The position numbers and the translations under genes were made by a program. From Pseudoxanthomonas sangjuensis (lineage in GTDB: Bacteria; Pseudomonadota; Gammaproteobacteria; Xanthomonadales; Xanthomonadaceae): DNA of 64,000 bases. The stretch is taken from NCBI RefSeq assembly GCF_010211755.1, contig NZ_PDWR01000005.1, positions 62,001 through 126,000 of the forward strand. The letters are read 5' to 3'. Under the pieces are notes generated by a model. It did no database searches. It saw nothing but the letters and a program-made list of their open reading frames with translations, and was not told the origin of the DNA. Below, in pieces: positions 9,765 through 18,779 of the stretch. How positions within the stretch are numbered: position 1 is the first letter of the stretch; every line of letters starts with the position of its first letter.

Positions 9765-11834
9765 ATGCGATTCGCTACCGACGGGAAGGTCTGGGATCGG
9801 CTGCTGCCGGCCTTCGTGTTGCCGTACGCCATCTGGACCCTCTACGTCCACCTGATCGTCTCCGCGCACGCCAGTTTCACGACCCTCCTGCAGGGGTTGC
9901 CGCTGGTCGCCGTGGTCGCTGTCGCGGCCACGGCCGGATGGTTCCGCCTGCACGATCCCGCCGCCGCGCGCGAACCCACCCCGGCCGTCCAGGGGAGCGC
10001 CGCACCGGCGACTCCGGGCCCGACCGGCATGGGCAACACCCGGGCCGTCCCGCTGGCTGTGCTCGCGGCGGCGATGCTCTGGGTCGGACTGCTTTCGGCG
10101 GGCATGCCGTACGCGGTGTTCTGGTGGGGTGGCCTGCTGGCGATGTGCGGGGCCTGGATCCGGCACCTGCGTGGCCGGCATTCCCGGCCGCAAGCCGGAA
10201 GCGCGGTGAAGTGCCCGGCGTGGCTGGTGCCGTGCGTCATCGCCGCCGCGGTTTGCGTGGTCCTGGTCGCGAATCGACCGGACGCGGACGATGCCTTGTA
10301 CCTGAGCATCCCGGCGACGCTGCTGCGGCTTCCGCAGCAACCCGTGCTGTTGCACGACACCATGTACCGGTTGCCGGAAGGTTCGATCCTGCTGCCCTTC
10401 TACCGGCTCAGCAACTACAACGTGCTGATCGGCGCGGTCGCCCGGCTGACCGGCATCGACCATCTGCTGGTTGCCTATCTGGTGCTTCCCGCGCTGTTCG
10501 CCGCAATCGTCGTCTTCGCATGGATCTACCTCTTGCGGCGCATCGTGCCGGCGCGCTGGCCGGTGGTGCTGCCGATCCTGTTCCTTTGCGTCATGGCGTT
10601 CGGCGAAGCGCACCGCGCGTACGGCAATTTCGCGTTCGTGCGCCTGTTCCAGGGCAAGGCGATCCTGGCGGCCTGCATGGTGCCGGCCATCGCCGGCGCG
10701 GCGCTGGCCTATGCGCGCCACGGCGGCCTGCGCCATTGGCTGCTGCTGTGCGCGGCGCAAATCGCGGCGCTCGGGGTCGCGGCGAGCGCCTTGTTCGTGG
10801 CGCCGGCCACCGCGGCCCTGGGCCTGGCCGGCGGCTGGTCGCCGGATGCAAGGCGCAGCCTGCGCTTCGTGCTGGGATTGCTGCCGGCCGCATATCTTTT
10901 CGGCGCGGCCTGGCTGGTAGGCTCCGATACGCGCGAAGCGCAGGCCCTGGCGCTTCCCTCTGCCGTGGCGATGCCCAGCGTGCCCCATCTCCTCGAACGG
11001 ACCTGGGGCGTCTGGAGCACGCGAGTCCTGCTGACGGCCCTACTTGCCGCGTGGGCCTTCGTGCGCGACCCGGTCCGGGCGCGCTACTTCTCCGCCGGCG
11101 CGTTCTTTTTCCTGCTCGTCGCGCTCAATCCCTACACGACGCCATTCGTGGCGGCGCACTCCGTCGGCGCCAAGACCTACTGGCGATTGACCTGGGCATT
11201 GCCCTTGCCGTTGTTCCTCGCGGTGATCATCGACGGCATGGGCGCCCGCGCGCTGGCGTTGAGGCCGAAGGCGCTGGCGGTGGGCGCATGCCTGGCCCTG
11301 TCGTTGCCGGCGATCGTGTTCGGCTCGCGGTTCGGCACGCTCCTGCGTGCGAATCACGTCACCCTGGGGTTCCCCGGCCCCAAGGTTCCGCCGATCGAAT
11401 TCGGGGTGGCGCGGGAAGTGGCCGAACACGTCGACGAAAAGGGAACCGTGCTTGCCCCGCAAGATGTCGCCACGTGGTTGCCGGCCTTCGCCGTCCGCCC
11501 GAACGTCATCGGCGTTCGGCACATGTACCTGAGCCTGGCCTTCACGCCGCGGGAAACGGCGCAGCGCAGCAACATGATGCGATACGTCGAGGGCAAGTAC
11601 CGGCCAGCCGATGCGGAGCGGTGGTTCGCGGAGTCGGTCCGGCGATATCGCCTCACCGCGGTCGTGTTCTCGCGCTCGGCTCCGTGGGCGAAAGAGATCG
11701 AAACGATCCTCGGCGAACAAGGGTGGCGGCCGCTTTCGTGCGGCGCCTACGAAATACAGGTGCGGGGCGAACCCGGCATCGCCGCGGCCGGGCCGGCCGG
11801 GTGCGGGACGCAAGCGATCCCTGCGCGGCCGTGA
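9765..11834 (+). CDS. Polytopic inner-membrane protein, possibly GT-C-like (DUF6077-like)
   Basis: The product is 689 aa with roughly 12-14 hydrophobic segments spread from residue 12 to about 510, followed by a soluble C-terminal domain of about 150 aa. An acidic motif NRPDADDALYLSIP (about 168-181) follows a transmembrane segment, as in GT-C glycosyltransferases where a loop Asp is catalytic. The soluble tail has FGVAREVAEHVDEKGTVLAP, resembling the C-terminal domains of large membrane glycosyltransferases. The function is not established, and the DUF6077 link is from memory of family appearance. It ends 12 bp before the convergent subtilisin gene. The start ATG has a G-rich stretch just upstream. 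Confidence 0.65.
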   Translation: MRFATDGKVWDRLLPAFVLPYAIWTLYVHLIVSAHASFTTLLQGLPLVAVVAVAATAGWFRLHDPAAAREPTPAVQGSAAPATPGPTGMGNTRAVPLAVLAAAMLWVGLLSAGMPYAVFWWGGLLAMCGAWIRHLRGRHSRPQAGSAVKCPAWLVPCVIAAAVCVVLVANRPDADDALYLSIPATLLRLPQQPVLLHDTMYRLPEGSILLPFYRLSNYNVLIGAVARLTGIDHLLVAYLVLPALFAAIVVFAWIYLLRRIVPARWPVVLPILFLCVMAFGEAHRAYGNFAFVRLFQGKAILAACMVPAIAGAALAYARHGGLRHWLLLCAAQIAALGVAASALFVAPATAALGLAGGWSPDARRSLRFVLGLLPAAYLFGAAWLVGSDTREAQALALPSAVAMPSVPHLLERTWGVWSTRVLLTALLAAWAFVRDPVRARYFSAGAFFFLLVALNPYTTPFVAAHSVGAKTYWRLTWALPLPLFLAVIIDGMGARALALRPKALAVGACLALSLPAIVFGSRFGTLLRANHVTLGFPGPKVPPIEFGVAREVAEHVDEKGTVLAPQDVATWLPAFAVRPNVIGVRHMYLSLAFTPRETAQRSNMMRYVEGKYRPADAERWFAESVRRYRLTAVVFSRSAPWAKEIETILGEQGWRPLSCGAYEIQVRGEPGIAAAGPAGCGTQAIPARP

Positions 11835-11846
11835 ACGTCACCAAGC

Positions 11847-13166
11847 TCATCGCGCCGTCCGCTTGCGCGGATCGGCCGAGCGCGCGCCGGGCAACGCCGC
11901 GATGGCCGCAGCCGCATTCACCTGCCGGTTGCCGCCGGGGCCCATGCTGCTTCGCTCGAGGATCGCCCGGACCTCGCGGGCATCGAGCGCCGGCGCAAGC
12001 GACAGCAGCAGCGCGGCGATGCCGCTGACATGGGCGGCGGCCAGCGACGAACCGGAGGCGAAGCCGTAGCGGCCATCGGGCTGGGTCGTCAGGATGTCCG
12101 TCCCGGGCGCGTCCACCACGCCCGCCGGCGCTTTCCGCGCCTGCGCGGAGCGCACCACGATCACGCCCGGCGTCGCCGCCGGGAAGCCTGCGACCCGCCC
12201 ATCCGGCGGCATCGCCGCCACGACGATGCGGTCCTGCCGCAGCAGGACCGCGAGCAGTTGTTCGAGCAGCAGGTCCGGCGGCCCGCCAAGGCTCATGTTG
12301 ATGATGCGGGTGTCGGTATCGATGAGCGCGGCCAGGGCCTTGGCCAGGGTGAAGGTGTTGCAGCGCGCGCTGCCCGCGCCGGCCGGATGCCAGCACGCCT
12401 TGTAGGCGCTGAGCCTTGCCTGCGGCGCGATGCCGACAATGCCCACCTTGTTGCCGCCGGCGGCCGCGATCACCCCGGCGACTTCGGTGCCATGGAGATC
12501 GCGGCGGAAGGCCGCGGCATCGTCGTCGACCATGTTGTACGCGCCGCGGATGCGGTCCTTGAGGTCGGGGTGGGCGAGGTCGACGCCCGTGTCGACAAGC
12601 GCGACATCGACCCCCCTGCCCTGGCTGGATTGTTGCGCCAGCGGTGCATCGATTTCGGCGAAACCGCGCTGGAGCCGGACGTAGGGATCGTCGTAGCGCA
12701 TTTCCCCGGGCTGCCCGGCATACACGTCGTATTCCTGCAGCCGTTCGGCGATCCGCACCCGCGCATCCGCGGACAACGCCTTGAGCAGGGCATCGCGGTC
12801 GGTGCCGGAAGCCGGCCTGAGCACGGCGCAATACAGGCCCAGCGGCTTGATCGGCCAACCGACGATCTCGCGAAGCCGGTATTGCCGCTTCAATTCGTCG
12901 AGCGTGGACATCGCACGCTGGCCATTCCGGTATTGGTCCGCGGTCCCGTAGCCCAGCACGTTCGACGCCGCATGCGGCGCCGGCGGCGACACCGGGTTGG
13001 CGACCGCGATCACGATGTCGCGCTGGCCGTCGATCGCCGCCATCCTGTCCGCCGGCTGCACGCCGCCGGCTCCGGCGCGACTGTCCGGGAATGCGTCCGC
13101 AGGCGCGTGCGCGCAGGCGCAGAGGGCCGCCGCGGCAGCGAGCAGGAACGGTATTACCGGTTTCAT
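11847..13166 (-). CDS. S8 subtilisin-like serine protease, probable lipoprotein
   Basis: The product is 439 aa. A short signal sequence ends in a lipobox-like LCAC (C18), suggesting an envelope lipoprotein. A propeptide-like segment (about 92-145) precedes the peptidase domain. The triad residues are D192 (VDTGVDLAHPD), H225 (DLHGTEVAGV) and S374 (SGSSLAAAHVSG). At the usual oxyanion Asn position the sequence reads VAAMPPDGR instead of the AAGN motif. Its start overlaps the stop of the anti-sigma gene by 4 bp (ATGA), so the protease is the last gene of a sigma / anti-sigma / protease operon. It may process envelope proteins or the anti-sigma factor itself (inference). Confidence 0.88.
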   Translation of the reverse strand: MKPVIPFLLAAAAALCACAHAPADAFPDSRAGAGGVQPADRMAAIDGQRDIVIAVANPVSPPAPHAASNVLGYGTADQYRNGQRAMSTLDELKRQYRLREIVGWPIKPLGLYCAVLRPASGTDRDALLKALSADARVRIAERLQEYDVYAGQPGEMRYDDPYVRLQRGFAEIDAPLAQQSSQGRGVDVALVDTGVDLAHPDLKDRIRGAYNMVDDDAAAFRRDLHGTEVAGVIAAAGGNKVGIVGIAPQARLSAYKACWHPAGAGSARCNTFTLAKALAALIDTDTRIINMSLGGPPDLLLEQLLAVLLRQDRIVVAAMPPDGRVAGFPAATPGVIVVRSAQARKAPAGVVDAPGTDILTTQPDGRYGFASGSSLAAAHVSGIAALLLSLAPALDAREVRAILERSSMGPGGNRQVNAAAAIAALPGARSADPRKRTAR

Positions 13167-13798
13167 GGCGTGCCGGCCACGGGCTCGGCGAGGAGGATGC
13201 CGCGGGTCGAACGCAGCCGCTGGAGCAGTGCCTCGCGCCGGACGGCTTCCGTGGTCGGCACGACCAGGTAGCCGCCGACCTTGTTGGGGCCCTCCACCAC
13301 CCGCAAGCCGCTGGCATCCAGCAGGGCGTTCCAGTCGGCCAGCTCCATCGCGGGGTCCGGCACCAGCCGGATGGAACCGGCGGGCGCCGGCGCCGCCTCG
13401 CGGCTCAGCGTGCGGTATGCGGGAGCCGACTCCAGCGACCACAGCTTCGCCCCCATCGCGCCCAGCCCGATCGCCTGCAGCACGATGGCGGCAACCAGCG
13501 CGCGTCCCGCCCAGCCGACCGGACGCGAAGGTTCCGGCGCCTTCGCAAGGTCGGGATTGTCGATCCGGGAAAGCAGGCGCTTCAGGCCGGCTTCCGCATC
13601 GATCGGCAAGTCGACCGGCAGCGACATCGCGCGTTGCAGGCGCTGTTGTTGCGCGAATTGCGCGCGGCACGCATCGCAGCGCGCGAGGTGGCCGTCCAGC
13701 CACTCGCTTTGCCGGGGCGTCAGGGCGCCCTGCAACGCGTCGGGCATCGCTTCCCAGGCGAGCATGCAATCCTGATTGGAATTCGGGGTAAAGCCCAT
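13163..13798 (-). CDS. Transmembrane anti-sigma factor with zinc-finger N terminus
   Basis: The product is 211 aa. The zf-HC2-type motif H37-x3-C41-x2-C44 is cytoplasmic. A transmembrane helix spans about residues 95-118. The extracytoplasmic C-terminal domain (about 135-211) has the pattern of a subtilisin-propeptide-like or I9-like fold (MELADWNALLDASGLRVVEG, then a final ILLAEP). It lies 5 bp downstream of the ECF sigma gene and overlaps the protease gene by 4 bp. The predicted role is to hold the sigma factor at the membrane until an envelope signal releases it. Confidence 0.85.
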   Translation of the reverse strand: MGFTPNSNQDCMLAWEAMPDALQGALTPRQSEWLDGHLARCDACRAQFAQQQRLQRAMSLPVDLPIDAEAGLKRLLSRIDNPDLAKAPEPSRPVGWAGRALVAAIVLQAIGLGAMGAKLWSLESAPAYRTLSREAAPAPAGSIRLVPDPAMELADWNALLDASGLRVVEGPNKVGGYLVVPTTEAVRREALLQRLRSTRGILLAEPVAGTP

Positions 13799-13803
13799 GC
13801 TGT

Positions 13804-14391
13804 CTAACTCCCCTGCTCCCGCGTCTCGCCGCTCAGGGCGGGCACGACGTTGAGCAGCTTCATTCTTGCGTGGAACAGGCGCGCCTTCACCGTCCCGACC
13901 GGGCATTGGAGGATGGCGGCGACCTCGTTGAGGCTGTGGCCCACGCCGTAGACCAGTTCGACGACGACGCGCTGGTCCGCGCTGAGCAGTGCGAGCGCCT
14001 TGCCCAGCAGATCGCGCAATTCGCGGTCCTCGCCCGGATCCGTACCTTCACCCAATCCCGGAGGGAAGGCGTCGTCGGTCAAGTCGTCGGCCAATTCGAC
14101 GCCCTGCCGGCGCAACGCCTTGAGTCCGCAGCGATAGGTGATTCCCATCAGCCAGGTGGAAACCCGGGCATCCCCGCGGAAGTCGCCCGCGTGCTGCCAG
14201 GCGATCCAGAAGCAGTCGTTGACGACCTCCTCGATGATGTCCGGGCGTCGCGTCAGCCGGGACAGGAACCGGCACAGCCTGCCGTGGTAGCTCCGGTACA
14301 GCGCGGCCAGCGCCGCATGGTCGCCCGCCGCCATGCGCTGGAGCAGCGCACGATCGATGGCATCGGCGGTGCGGGCATTCGCCTCGTTCAT
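13804..14391 (-). CDS. ECF-type RNA polymerase sigma factor
   Basis: The product is 195 aa. The sigma-2 region includes DIIEEVVNDCFWIAWQHA (about residues 50-67) and the region 2.4 stretch RVSTWLMGITYRCGLKALRR. The sigma-4 helix-turn-helix is SLNEVAAILQCPVGTVKARL (about 152-171). It is the first gene of the operon with the anti-sigma factor and subtilisin lipoprotein. ATG 14391 follows a modest purine stretch; an in-frame upstream extension (MERDRPPGP...) is possible. Confidence 0.92.
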   Translation of the reverse strand: MNEANARTADAIDRALLQRMAAGDHAALAALYRSYHGRLCRFLSRLTRRPDIIEEVVNDCFWIAWQHAGDFRGDARVSTWLMGITYRCGLKALRRQGVELADDLTDDAFPPGLGEGTDPGEDRELRDLLGKALALLSADQRVVVELVYGVGHSLNEVAAILQCPVGTVKARLFHARMKLLNVVPALSGETREQGS

Positions 14392-14458
14392 TGGCCCTGG
14401 TGGTCGATCCCGTTCGTGGTTCCCTGCATAGGTGCCCCGACGCCCCGGATTGGTTGCC

Positions 14459-15265
14459 TCAGAACGACCGGGTGAGGCTTGCGACCCAGTGCGGCGGAGC
14501 ATGGGCGCCGTAGACCCGTCGCGCGCCGAGGCTGTTCATGTTGCGGTCGACCTGCAGCCGCCAGGGTCCGTCGCTCCACGCCAGCCCCAGGTTGCCGTAA
14601 CCGTACGTCCGCAGCCGGCTGTATCCGTATCCATAACCGTAACCGTGTTCGTAGTAGGGGTGGTGCCCGGGACCATACGAGCCGACAGCCACCTCGGCGA
14701 TCCCGGCGCCCGCGGAAAGGGAGACGTGCCGCGTCAAAGGCCAGCTGACGGCCACGTCGACGGCGCCGCGGAAATGCCGCTCCCCGTCGTCGCCGACGTG
14801 GATGGCCGAAAGGCCGAGGGTCACGCTGTCCCGGTAGGTGAAATAGAGGTTCGCCTCGGCGCGATCGGGCATCCGGTTGCGGCGATAGTCGTAGTACAGC
14901 AGGCCGGCCTGCGCCCGCCAGTCGTCCGAAAGCGCCCAGGAACGCGATACCCGCGCCAGGGCCATCACCGGCCGCCCCGGCGAGCGCGCTTCCACCCCGC
15001 CCGCAAGGCCGAGCGACCAGCCGCCGGGGGACGCCCAGGAGATCGCGCCCTGGAGGACCGGGGTGGCCGGCGTGATCGCCAGGCCACGGTCGACCAATTG
15101 CGAAGCCAGCGCGACCTCCCCGCCGATGCGCGAGGCCTGTGCCTGGAGCGGCGCAGGCCGGCAGGCCAGCGCGACCGCCGTGGCCAGCAGTACCGGACAG
15201 GAACGGAGCCGGGTTGGTGGGGACGCGCGCGAGTTCCGGATGAATCGGCGCCTAGGGGTTGTCAT
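14459..15265 (-). CDS. Outer-membrane beta-barrel protein of unknown function
   Basis: The product is 268 aa. A long Arg-rich n-region and hydrophobic core (about residues 24-42) end at LQAQA, a likely signal-peptidase I site. The mature protein has alternating strands (IGGEVALASQLVDRGLAI, WSLGLAGGVEARS, LYYDYRRNR) and a terminal Phe, typical of outer-membrane barrels. The pattern recalls the TIGR02001 group. A Tyr/Gly/His-rich loop with repeated GY (about 200-225) is unusual. ATG 15265 is used; an in-frame TTG lies 12 bp upstream. It lies between the sigma operon and the cytochrome operon, and it is unclear which it belongs to. Confidence 0.65.
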   Translation of the reverse strand: MTTPRRRFIRNSRASPPTRLRSCPVLLATAVALACRPAPLQAQASRIGGEVALASQLVDRGLAITPATPVLQGAISWASPGGWSLGLAGGVEARSPGRPVMALARVSRSWALSDDWRAQAGLLYYDYRRNRMPDRAEANLYFTYRDSVTLGLSAIHVGDDGERHFRGAVDVAVSWPLTRHVSLSAGAGIAEVAVGSYGPGHHPYYEHGYGYGYGYSRLRTYGYGNLGLAWSDGPWRLQVDRNMNSLGARRVYGAHAPPHWVASLTRSF

Positions 15266-15358
15266 GTCCGCGCTCAAGCCATCCGCTTGGGCGCGAGCTT
15301 ACCGGCCCCGCACGGGCCGTTCAAATACGCACGGCGCCGGCCCTTGCCGGGCGTTGGC

Positions 15359-16093
15359 TCAGTGCGCGTCGACGAAATCCGCCACCGCCTTGATGTCCGC
15401 CTCGCTCAGCGACTTGGCCACGCCTTGCATGATCTTCGCATTGCTGGTCTTGCCGCGGGCGCCGCTCTTGAAATCGTGGAGCGCCTTGGCGACATAGGTC
15501 CCGGACTGGCCCTGCAGGCGCGGAATCGTGGCCCAGGGCGGTCGCGGCTGCGTGGTGTTGACGTCGGCATCCGAACGCGGGCCCTTCCCGTTGGCGCCAT
15601 GGCAACCCTGGCACGGGGGAATGCCGCGGGACGGATCGCCATCGCTGAAGAGCCGTCCACCCGGCGAGGCGGCAGCGGCGCCCGCGCCCGGCTTGGGAGG
15701 GAGCGACGCGTAATAGGCGGCGAGGTTGCGCATCTCGGCATCGCCCAGGGAAGCGACCAGCGGACCCATGACCGGATCGCTGCGCTCCCCGTCCTTGAAC
15801 GTCTTCAGCTGCACGTAGAGATAGGTCGCCGATTGCCCGGCCAGATCCGGGAACGTCGGTGCGATGCCGAGTCCGTTGGCGCCATGACATGCGCTGCAGA
15901 CATTCGACAGCGCCTTGCCGGCCTGGACGTCGCCGGAGATCGGCTGCTGCCGGCGCACATCGAGGAAGGCCCCGGGCGCTTTCGGCGCGTTGCCGTCGCC
16001 ATCGGCCACGGCCGCCGCCGTGGCGGCAAGGGTGACCGCCAATCCCCCGGTGGCGAACGCGATCAGGTGCAGGGCTCGCTTCGAAAACCACAT
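15359..16093 (-). CDS. Periplasmic diheme cytochrome c (c4-like)
   Basis: The product is 244 aa with a Sec signal peptide (residues 1-31) and two CXXCH heme sites, CSACH (66-70) and CQGCH (161-165). Each lies in a class I cytochrome c domain with a downstream Met ligand candidate (PVMG near 107 and KIMQG near 220). The two-domain layout matches cytochrome c4-type electron shuttles. It is last in the operon with the MtrB-like barrel (11 bp away) and the decaheme cytochrome, so it probably carries electrons between the inner membrane and the conduit (inference). Confidence 0.9.
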   Translation of the reverse strand: MWFSKRALHLIAFATGGLAVTLAATAAAVADGDGNAPKAPGAFLDVRRQQPISGDVQAGKALSNVCSACHGANGLGIAPTFPDLAGQSATYLYVQLKTFKDGERSDPVMGPLVASLGDAEMRNLAAYYASLPPKPGAGAAAASPGGRLFSDGDPSRGIPPCQGCHGANGKGPRSDADVNTTQPRPPWATIPRLQGQSGTYVAKALHDFKSGARGKTSNAKIMQGVAKSLSEADIKAVADFVDAH

Positions 16094-16104
16094 GATTCCA
16101 CTCC

Positions 16105-18753
16105 TCACAGCCTCAGGGTGATGAATATACCCATCGCCATGGCGTCCCATTGCGATGCGGGCGCCAGCTCGGTGAACACGCGATTGCCGACGACCAGGTC
16201 GCCGGGCGTGTCGAAACCGGCAAGGTGCCAATCGGAGAACCGGCCGCGCTGGTACTTCCAGAAAAAGCGCAGGTCGGCGTTCGCGGACAGGGCCAGGTCG
16301 AGTTTCGCGGTCAGGTCGTGCACGCGATAGACGTTGGTGGGGAAACGGTCGCCGACGGCCGCTTCGTCCAGGATGCGGGCGTAGACGACGGAAAGCGCCG
16401 CCAGGCTCGCGTAGTCGTAACGATTGACGCCGCGCGAATAGGTGAAGTCGTAACCGAGGTCGAGGCGGACGCGCGGCGAGAACGCGCGATTGAAGTGGGC
16501 GCCCGCATTGACGTTGCGCTCGTCGTCGGTCTCGGACCAGAAATTGGCGAAGGGATAGAACCGCCCACCGAACTGCATGTCGGCCTGGTCCGGAGAGGAA
16601 TAGGTCAGCGCCTCGTTGTCGTTGACGTTGCCATTCCTCAGCCGGCTGGCCTGGTAGCCGGCATACGCGCTCATGCTGGTGGCCGGCGACGGCGACCAGT
16701 CCCATGCGGCATCGGCGCCGAAGGTGTCGAACGACCGCCGTCCGATCGTCGCCCGGTAATCCTTGCGGTCGCCGTGCAGCGTCGCGCTGAACGTGGCCGT
16801 CTCCCCCACCGGCATGGTCAGGATCGCCTTGAGCCTGCCCGCCTGCAGGTCGCCGAGGTCGTACTTGCGCATCTGCGCGACGGTGAAGGCCGGGTTGCCC
16901 GTCGCGGGCGGCACGTAACCCGGCAACGACGGCGAACGGGCATCGGAATAGGGGTACGGATCGTAGGGGTCGCCGCTGCGCCTTTGCGCTTCGTAGCTTA
17001 TCCGCAAGGTCGCGTCGTCGAAGACCGTGCCGTCCCAGTCCAGCTCGAGGCGCTGGTCGTCGACCCGGTCGCGTTCGCGCACGTGCGGCGTGCGGCGCTC
17101 GAACCGGTAGCGCAGGCCCAGCGCGCTTTCGCCGAGGTCGCGGTTTCCGCCGAGTTCGAACTCCAGGCGGTCGTAGCTGTAGGGGATGTTGGCGATCCGG
17201 GTGTAGACCGACTGGTAGGCGGGGTCCCCGGGCTTGAACAGGCCGGAGAAGGCCGGCGCCGGGATGATGAACGCCACCGCCCCGTTCTCCGCGACATAGC
17301 CGTACTGCCCGGTGAGCGGGTTGTACATCGTGTACCGGGTCTTGTTGTCTTCGTCGTACCGGCGCAGGTGCGCGTACAGCCCGAGCGCCTGGGTCGGGCG
17401 GAAATCCGCCCGCAGGTCGACGAGCAGGGTGTCGATCCGCGCCCTGGCCGTGCTGCGCGACAACGCCGCCGTGGTGTTCCAGTCCGCGCAGGCGATGCCG
17501 CTGCCGCCGATCATCGCGCCGTCGGGGCAGAACGCGGGGTCGAGCGGCGCCTGCAGCGCGTCGTCCTGGCGCATGCTGGCCCAGGACGCGACCAGCGACA
17601 GGTTGCCGTTCCAGAGCTTCAGCGGGTGCGACGCCTTCATCTGCGCGCTGTAGTAATCGTTGTCCGGCTCGAGCGCCCAGGTGCCGCCATCGATCATGGA
17701 GGCGGCGCCGGGCACCACGGCGAAAGGCACCCGGAAGTCCAGGCGATCCTTGTCGTTGCGGAAGAACGAGCCGTTCAGGCTGAAATCGAACAACCAGCCC
17801 ATGGCGCCACTCTTGTTGCGCAGCCCCAGGCGGATGTCGGTGGTCGTGGAATCGACCGGGCGCACGGTTTCGTACTGGCCGCCGTAGCGGCCGGGCACGC
17901 TGGGCGTGCCCGCGCCGCCGGGTCCCGGCGCCACGAAGTAATAGCTCAGGTACATCGGCCCGCCCCACGCGCGCGTGCCCTCGCGGCGCTCGTTGGTCAC
18001 GCCGGCATAGCCGATCCAGTGCCGGGCCGGCGCCGCGCCTTCCCAGCTGGCGCCGGTGCTGCGGCGGTTGATCGCCAGGGTCTGCCGCGGCCGTTCCTCC
18101 ATCGCCTCGCGCACCGCTTGCGGCGTGCTGCCGGCGGCGATGCCCGGCGGCAGCGTCAGCTGCGTGGTTCCCACGCCGTCCCACAGGGGATACGCGGTGG
18201 TGCTCAGGGCGTGCGGCGTCGCGCGATGGAAGAACTCGAACCGGCCCGCGCCGTAGCGGCCCGCGCGCACGCGGAAATACTGGTCGTCCTGGCTGATCCG
18301 GCTGCCGCGCAGCTCCACGAAGCCGCCGGTCTTGCGGTTCGTGGCGGAAAAGGCCGCCAGGCCCAGCACCGGCCCGTTTCCCCAGTCCGCGTACCTGCGG
18401 AAGAAGGCGTTGTCGGCATCGCCGCCGGTGGACAGGTAGCCGAACTGGACCAGGCCGAAATGGCTCCAGTCCGCCTGGTCTTCCCCGTCGGCGCTCTCGT
18501 CGCCGGGATATTCGTAGGGGTACGGGTAGAGCGCGCCGCTGGGCGTGCGCAATTGGCCCGGATGCAGCCACGACATGCCCCGCGGATCCGGGACGATGAA
18601 CGGCTCCCAGCCGGTCGGGTCCAGGCCGTTGCCGAACTGCAGGTTGCCGACGCGTTGCGAATCGCTGACGTCGGCCTGCGCCATGGCCTCCGCGCAGACG
18701 GCCATGCCGAGCGCGGCGGCGATCAGTGTTGCCAGCAGGTTTCGTTTCGGCAT
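16105..18753 (-). CDS. MtrB/PioB-family outer-membrane beta-barrel of a porin-cytochrome conduit
   Basis: The product is 882 aa. The signal peptide ends near AEAMA (residues 21-25). The rest is a long series of alternating amphipathic strands rich in Tyr, Arg and Asp, with family-like segments such as DQYFRVRAGRYGAGRFEFF and a C-terminal IFITLRL strand. MtrB/PioB barrels sheath a multiheme cytochrome across the outer membrane. The assignment is strengthened by the adjacent decaheme cytochrome gene, 26 bp upstream in the same operon. I did not see the N-terminal CXXC that some MtrB homologues carry. Confidence 0.85.
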   Translation of the reverse strand: MPKRNLLATLIAAALGMAVCAEAMAQADVSDSQRVGNLQFGNGLDPTGWEPFIVPDPRGMSWLHPGQLRTPSGALYPYPYEYPGDESADGEDQADWSHFGLVQFGYLSTGGDADNAFFRRYADWGNGPVLGLAAFSATNRKTGGFVELRGSRISQDDQYFRVRAGRYGAGRFEFFHRATPHALSTTAYPLWDGVGTTQLTLPPGIAAGSTPQAVREAMEERPRQTLAINRRSTGASWEGAAPARHWIGYAGVTNERREGTRAWGGPMYLSYYFVAPGPGGAGTPSVPGRYGGQYETVRPVDSTTTDIRLGLRNKSGAMGWLFDFSLNGSFFRNDKDRLDFRVPFAVVPGAASMIDGGTWALEPDNDYYSAQMKASHPLKLWNGNLSLVASWASMRQDDALQAPLDPAFCPDGAMIGGSGIACADWNTTAALSRSTARARIDTLLVDLRADFRPTQALGLYAHLRRYDEDNKTRYTMYNPLTGQYGYVAENGAVAFIIPAPAFSGLFKPGDPAYQSVYTRIANIPYSYDRLEFELGGNRDLGESALGLRYRFERRTPHVRERDRVDDQRLELDWDGTVFDDATLRISYEAQRRSGDPYDPYPYSDARSPSLPGYVPPATGNPAFTVAQMRKYDLGDLQAGRLKAILTMPVGETATFSATLHGDRKDYRATIGRRSFDTFGADAAWDWSPSPATSMSAYAGYQASRLRNGNVNDNEALTYSSPDQADMQFGGRFYPFANFWSETDDERNVNAGAHFNRAFSPRVRLDLGYDFTYSRGVNRYDYASLAALSVVYARILDEAAVGDRFPTNVYRVHDLTAKLDLALSANADLRFFWKYQRGRFSDWHLAGFDTPGDLVVGNRVFTELAPASQWDAMAMGIFITLRL

Positions 18754-18779
18754 GACGGTGCCCCTGCGATAAGGACAGG

